Below are positions 6,637 through 6,777 of a stretch of 6,777 nucleotides of DNA, piece by piece. Each line of letters begins with the position of its first letter. Position 1 is the first letter of the stretch. A program made the position numbers and the translations under genes. Source of the stretch: Acidobacteriota bacterium (GTDB lineage: Bacteria > Acidobacteriota > UBA890); contig JAUWTE010000171.1 of NCBI GenBank assembly GCA_030609765.1, forward strand, positions 1 to 6,777, in the 5' to 3' direction. The notes under the pieces are model-generated. The model did no database searches. It was not told where the DNA came from and worked only from the letters and a program-made list of their open reading frames with translations.

Positions 6637-6777
6637 TTAATCCTTGATGTGGACGAACCGGTCTTTGCGCCAATATCGGCGTGAGCTGAGCTGCTCACCG
6701 TAGCCGGAGGCCTCATCCAGCTTCAGCATCACCTGATCCATGGTGAGGCTATTGGCGCCAATCAACGCGCGGGTTGC
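6637..6777 (-). CDS. C-terminal end of an unrecognised protein, cut by the window edge
   Basis: Read on the minus strand from 6777, an open frame of 46 codons ends in TAA at 6639-6637. It includes IGANSLTMDQVMLKLDEASG, then YGEQLSSRRYWRKD and ends RFVHIKD. The charged, mixed composition, an end close to the symporter's stop, and the lack of any good plus-strand frame over the same bases support a real gene that converges on the operon. No start lies inside the window. I do not recognise the family, and 46 residues are too few to assign a function. A soluble protein is likely, since no hydrophobic segment is seen. Confidence 0.5.
   Translation of the reverse strand, partial: ATRALIGANSLTMDQVMLKLDEASGYGEQLSSRRYWRKDRFVHIKD

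Overview
This GC-rich bacterial window holds three plus-strand genes in a row, plus the tail of a minus-strand gene at the right edge. The lipoprotein-like export signal, the TolB-type domains and the TPR-protein style suggest a free-living Gram-negative bacterium. The C-terminal ending of the TPR protein is a style I associate with Gemmatimonadota, Acidobacteriota and some environmental Gammaproteobacteria. I cannot fix the phylum from the sequence alone. I see no tRNA, rRNA, CRISPR array, transposase or other sign of a mobile element.

Layout. Positions 1-1533 hold the 3' part of a long tetratricopeptide-repeat protein whose reading frame is broken by one in-frame TAA at 262-264. The same frame is open on both sides of that stop, and the two sides read as one continuous family sequence. 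It is therefore a nonsense-interrupted gene, a sequencing error or a recoded stop, not two unrelated genes. Positions 1534-1648 are a 115-base spacer ending in a good ribosome binding site. Positions 1649-5089 encode a 1146-residue exported protein with an unusual order of modules: signal peptide, FGE-sulfatase (SUMF1-like) domain, two DUF2911-like domains, a second FGE-sulfatase domain, and a short TolB-like beta-propeller segment. Positions 5086-6573 encode a sodium:solute symporter (SSS family) whose start codon overlaps the previous stop codon (ATGA). Positions 6574-6636 are a short convergent spacer. Positions 6637-6777 are the last 46 codons of an unrecognised minus-strand gene.

How the genes may work together. 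The 4-base overlap makes it likely that the modular exported protein and the symporter are translated together, so the exported protein may bind or sense something related to the solute the symporter imports. This is inference. Both FGE-like domains lack the two active-site cysteines of true formylglycine-generating enzymes and no sulfatase lies in the window, so I do not read this as a sulfatase-maturation locus. The modular protein is the most unusual item here: its FGE-DUF2911-DUF2911-FGE-TolB order and duplicated but cysteine-free FGE domains match no named system that I know.
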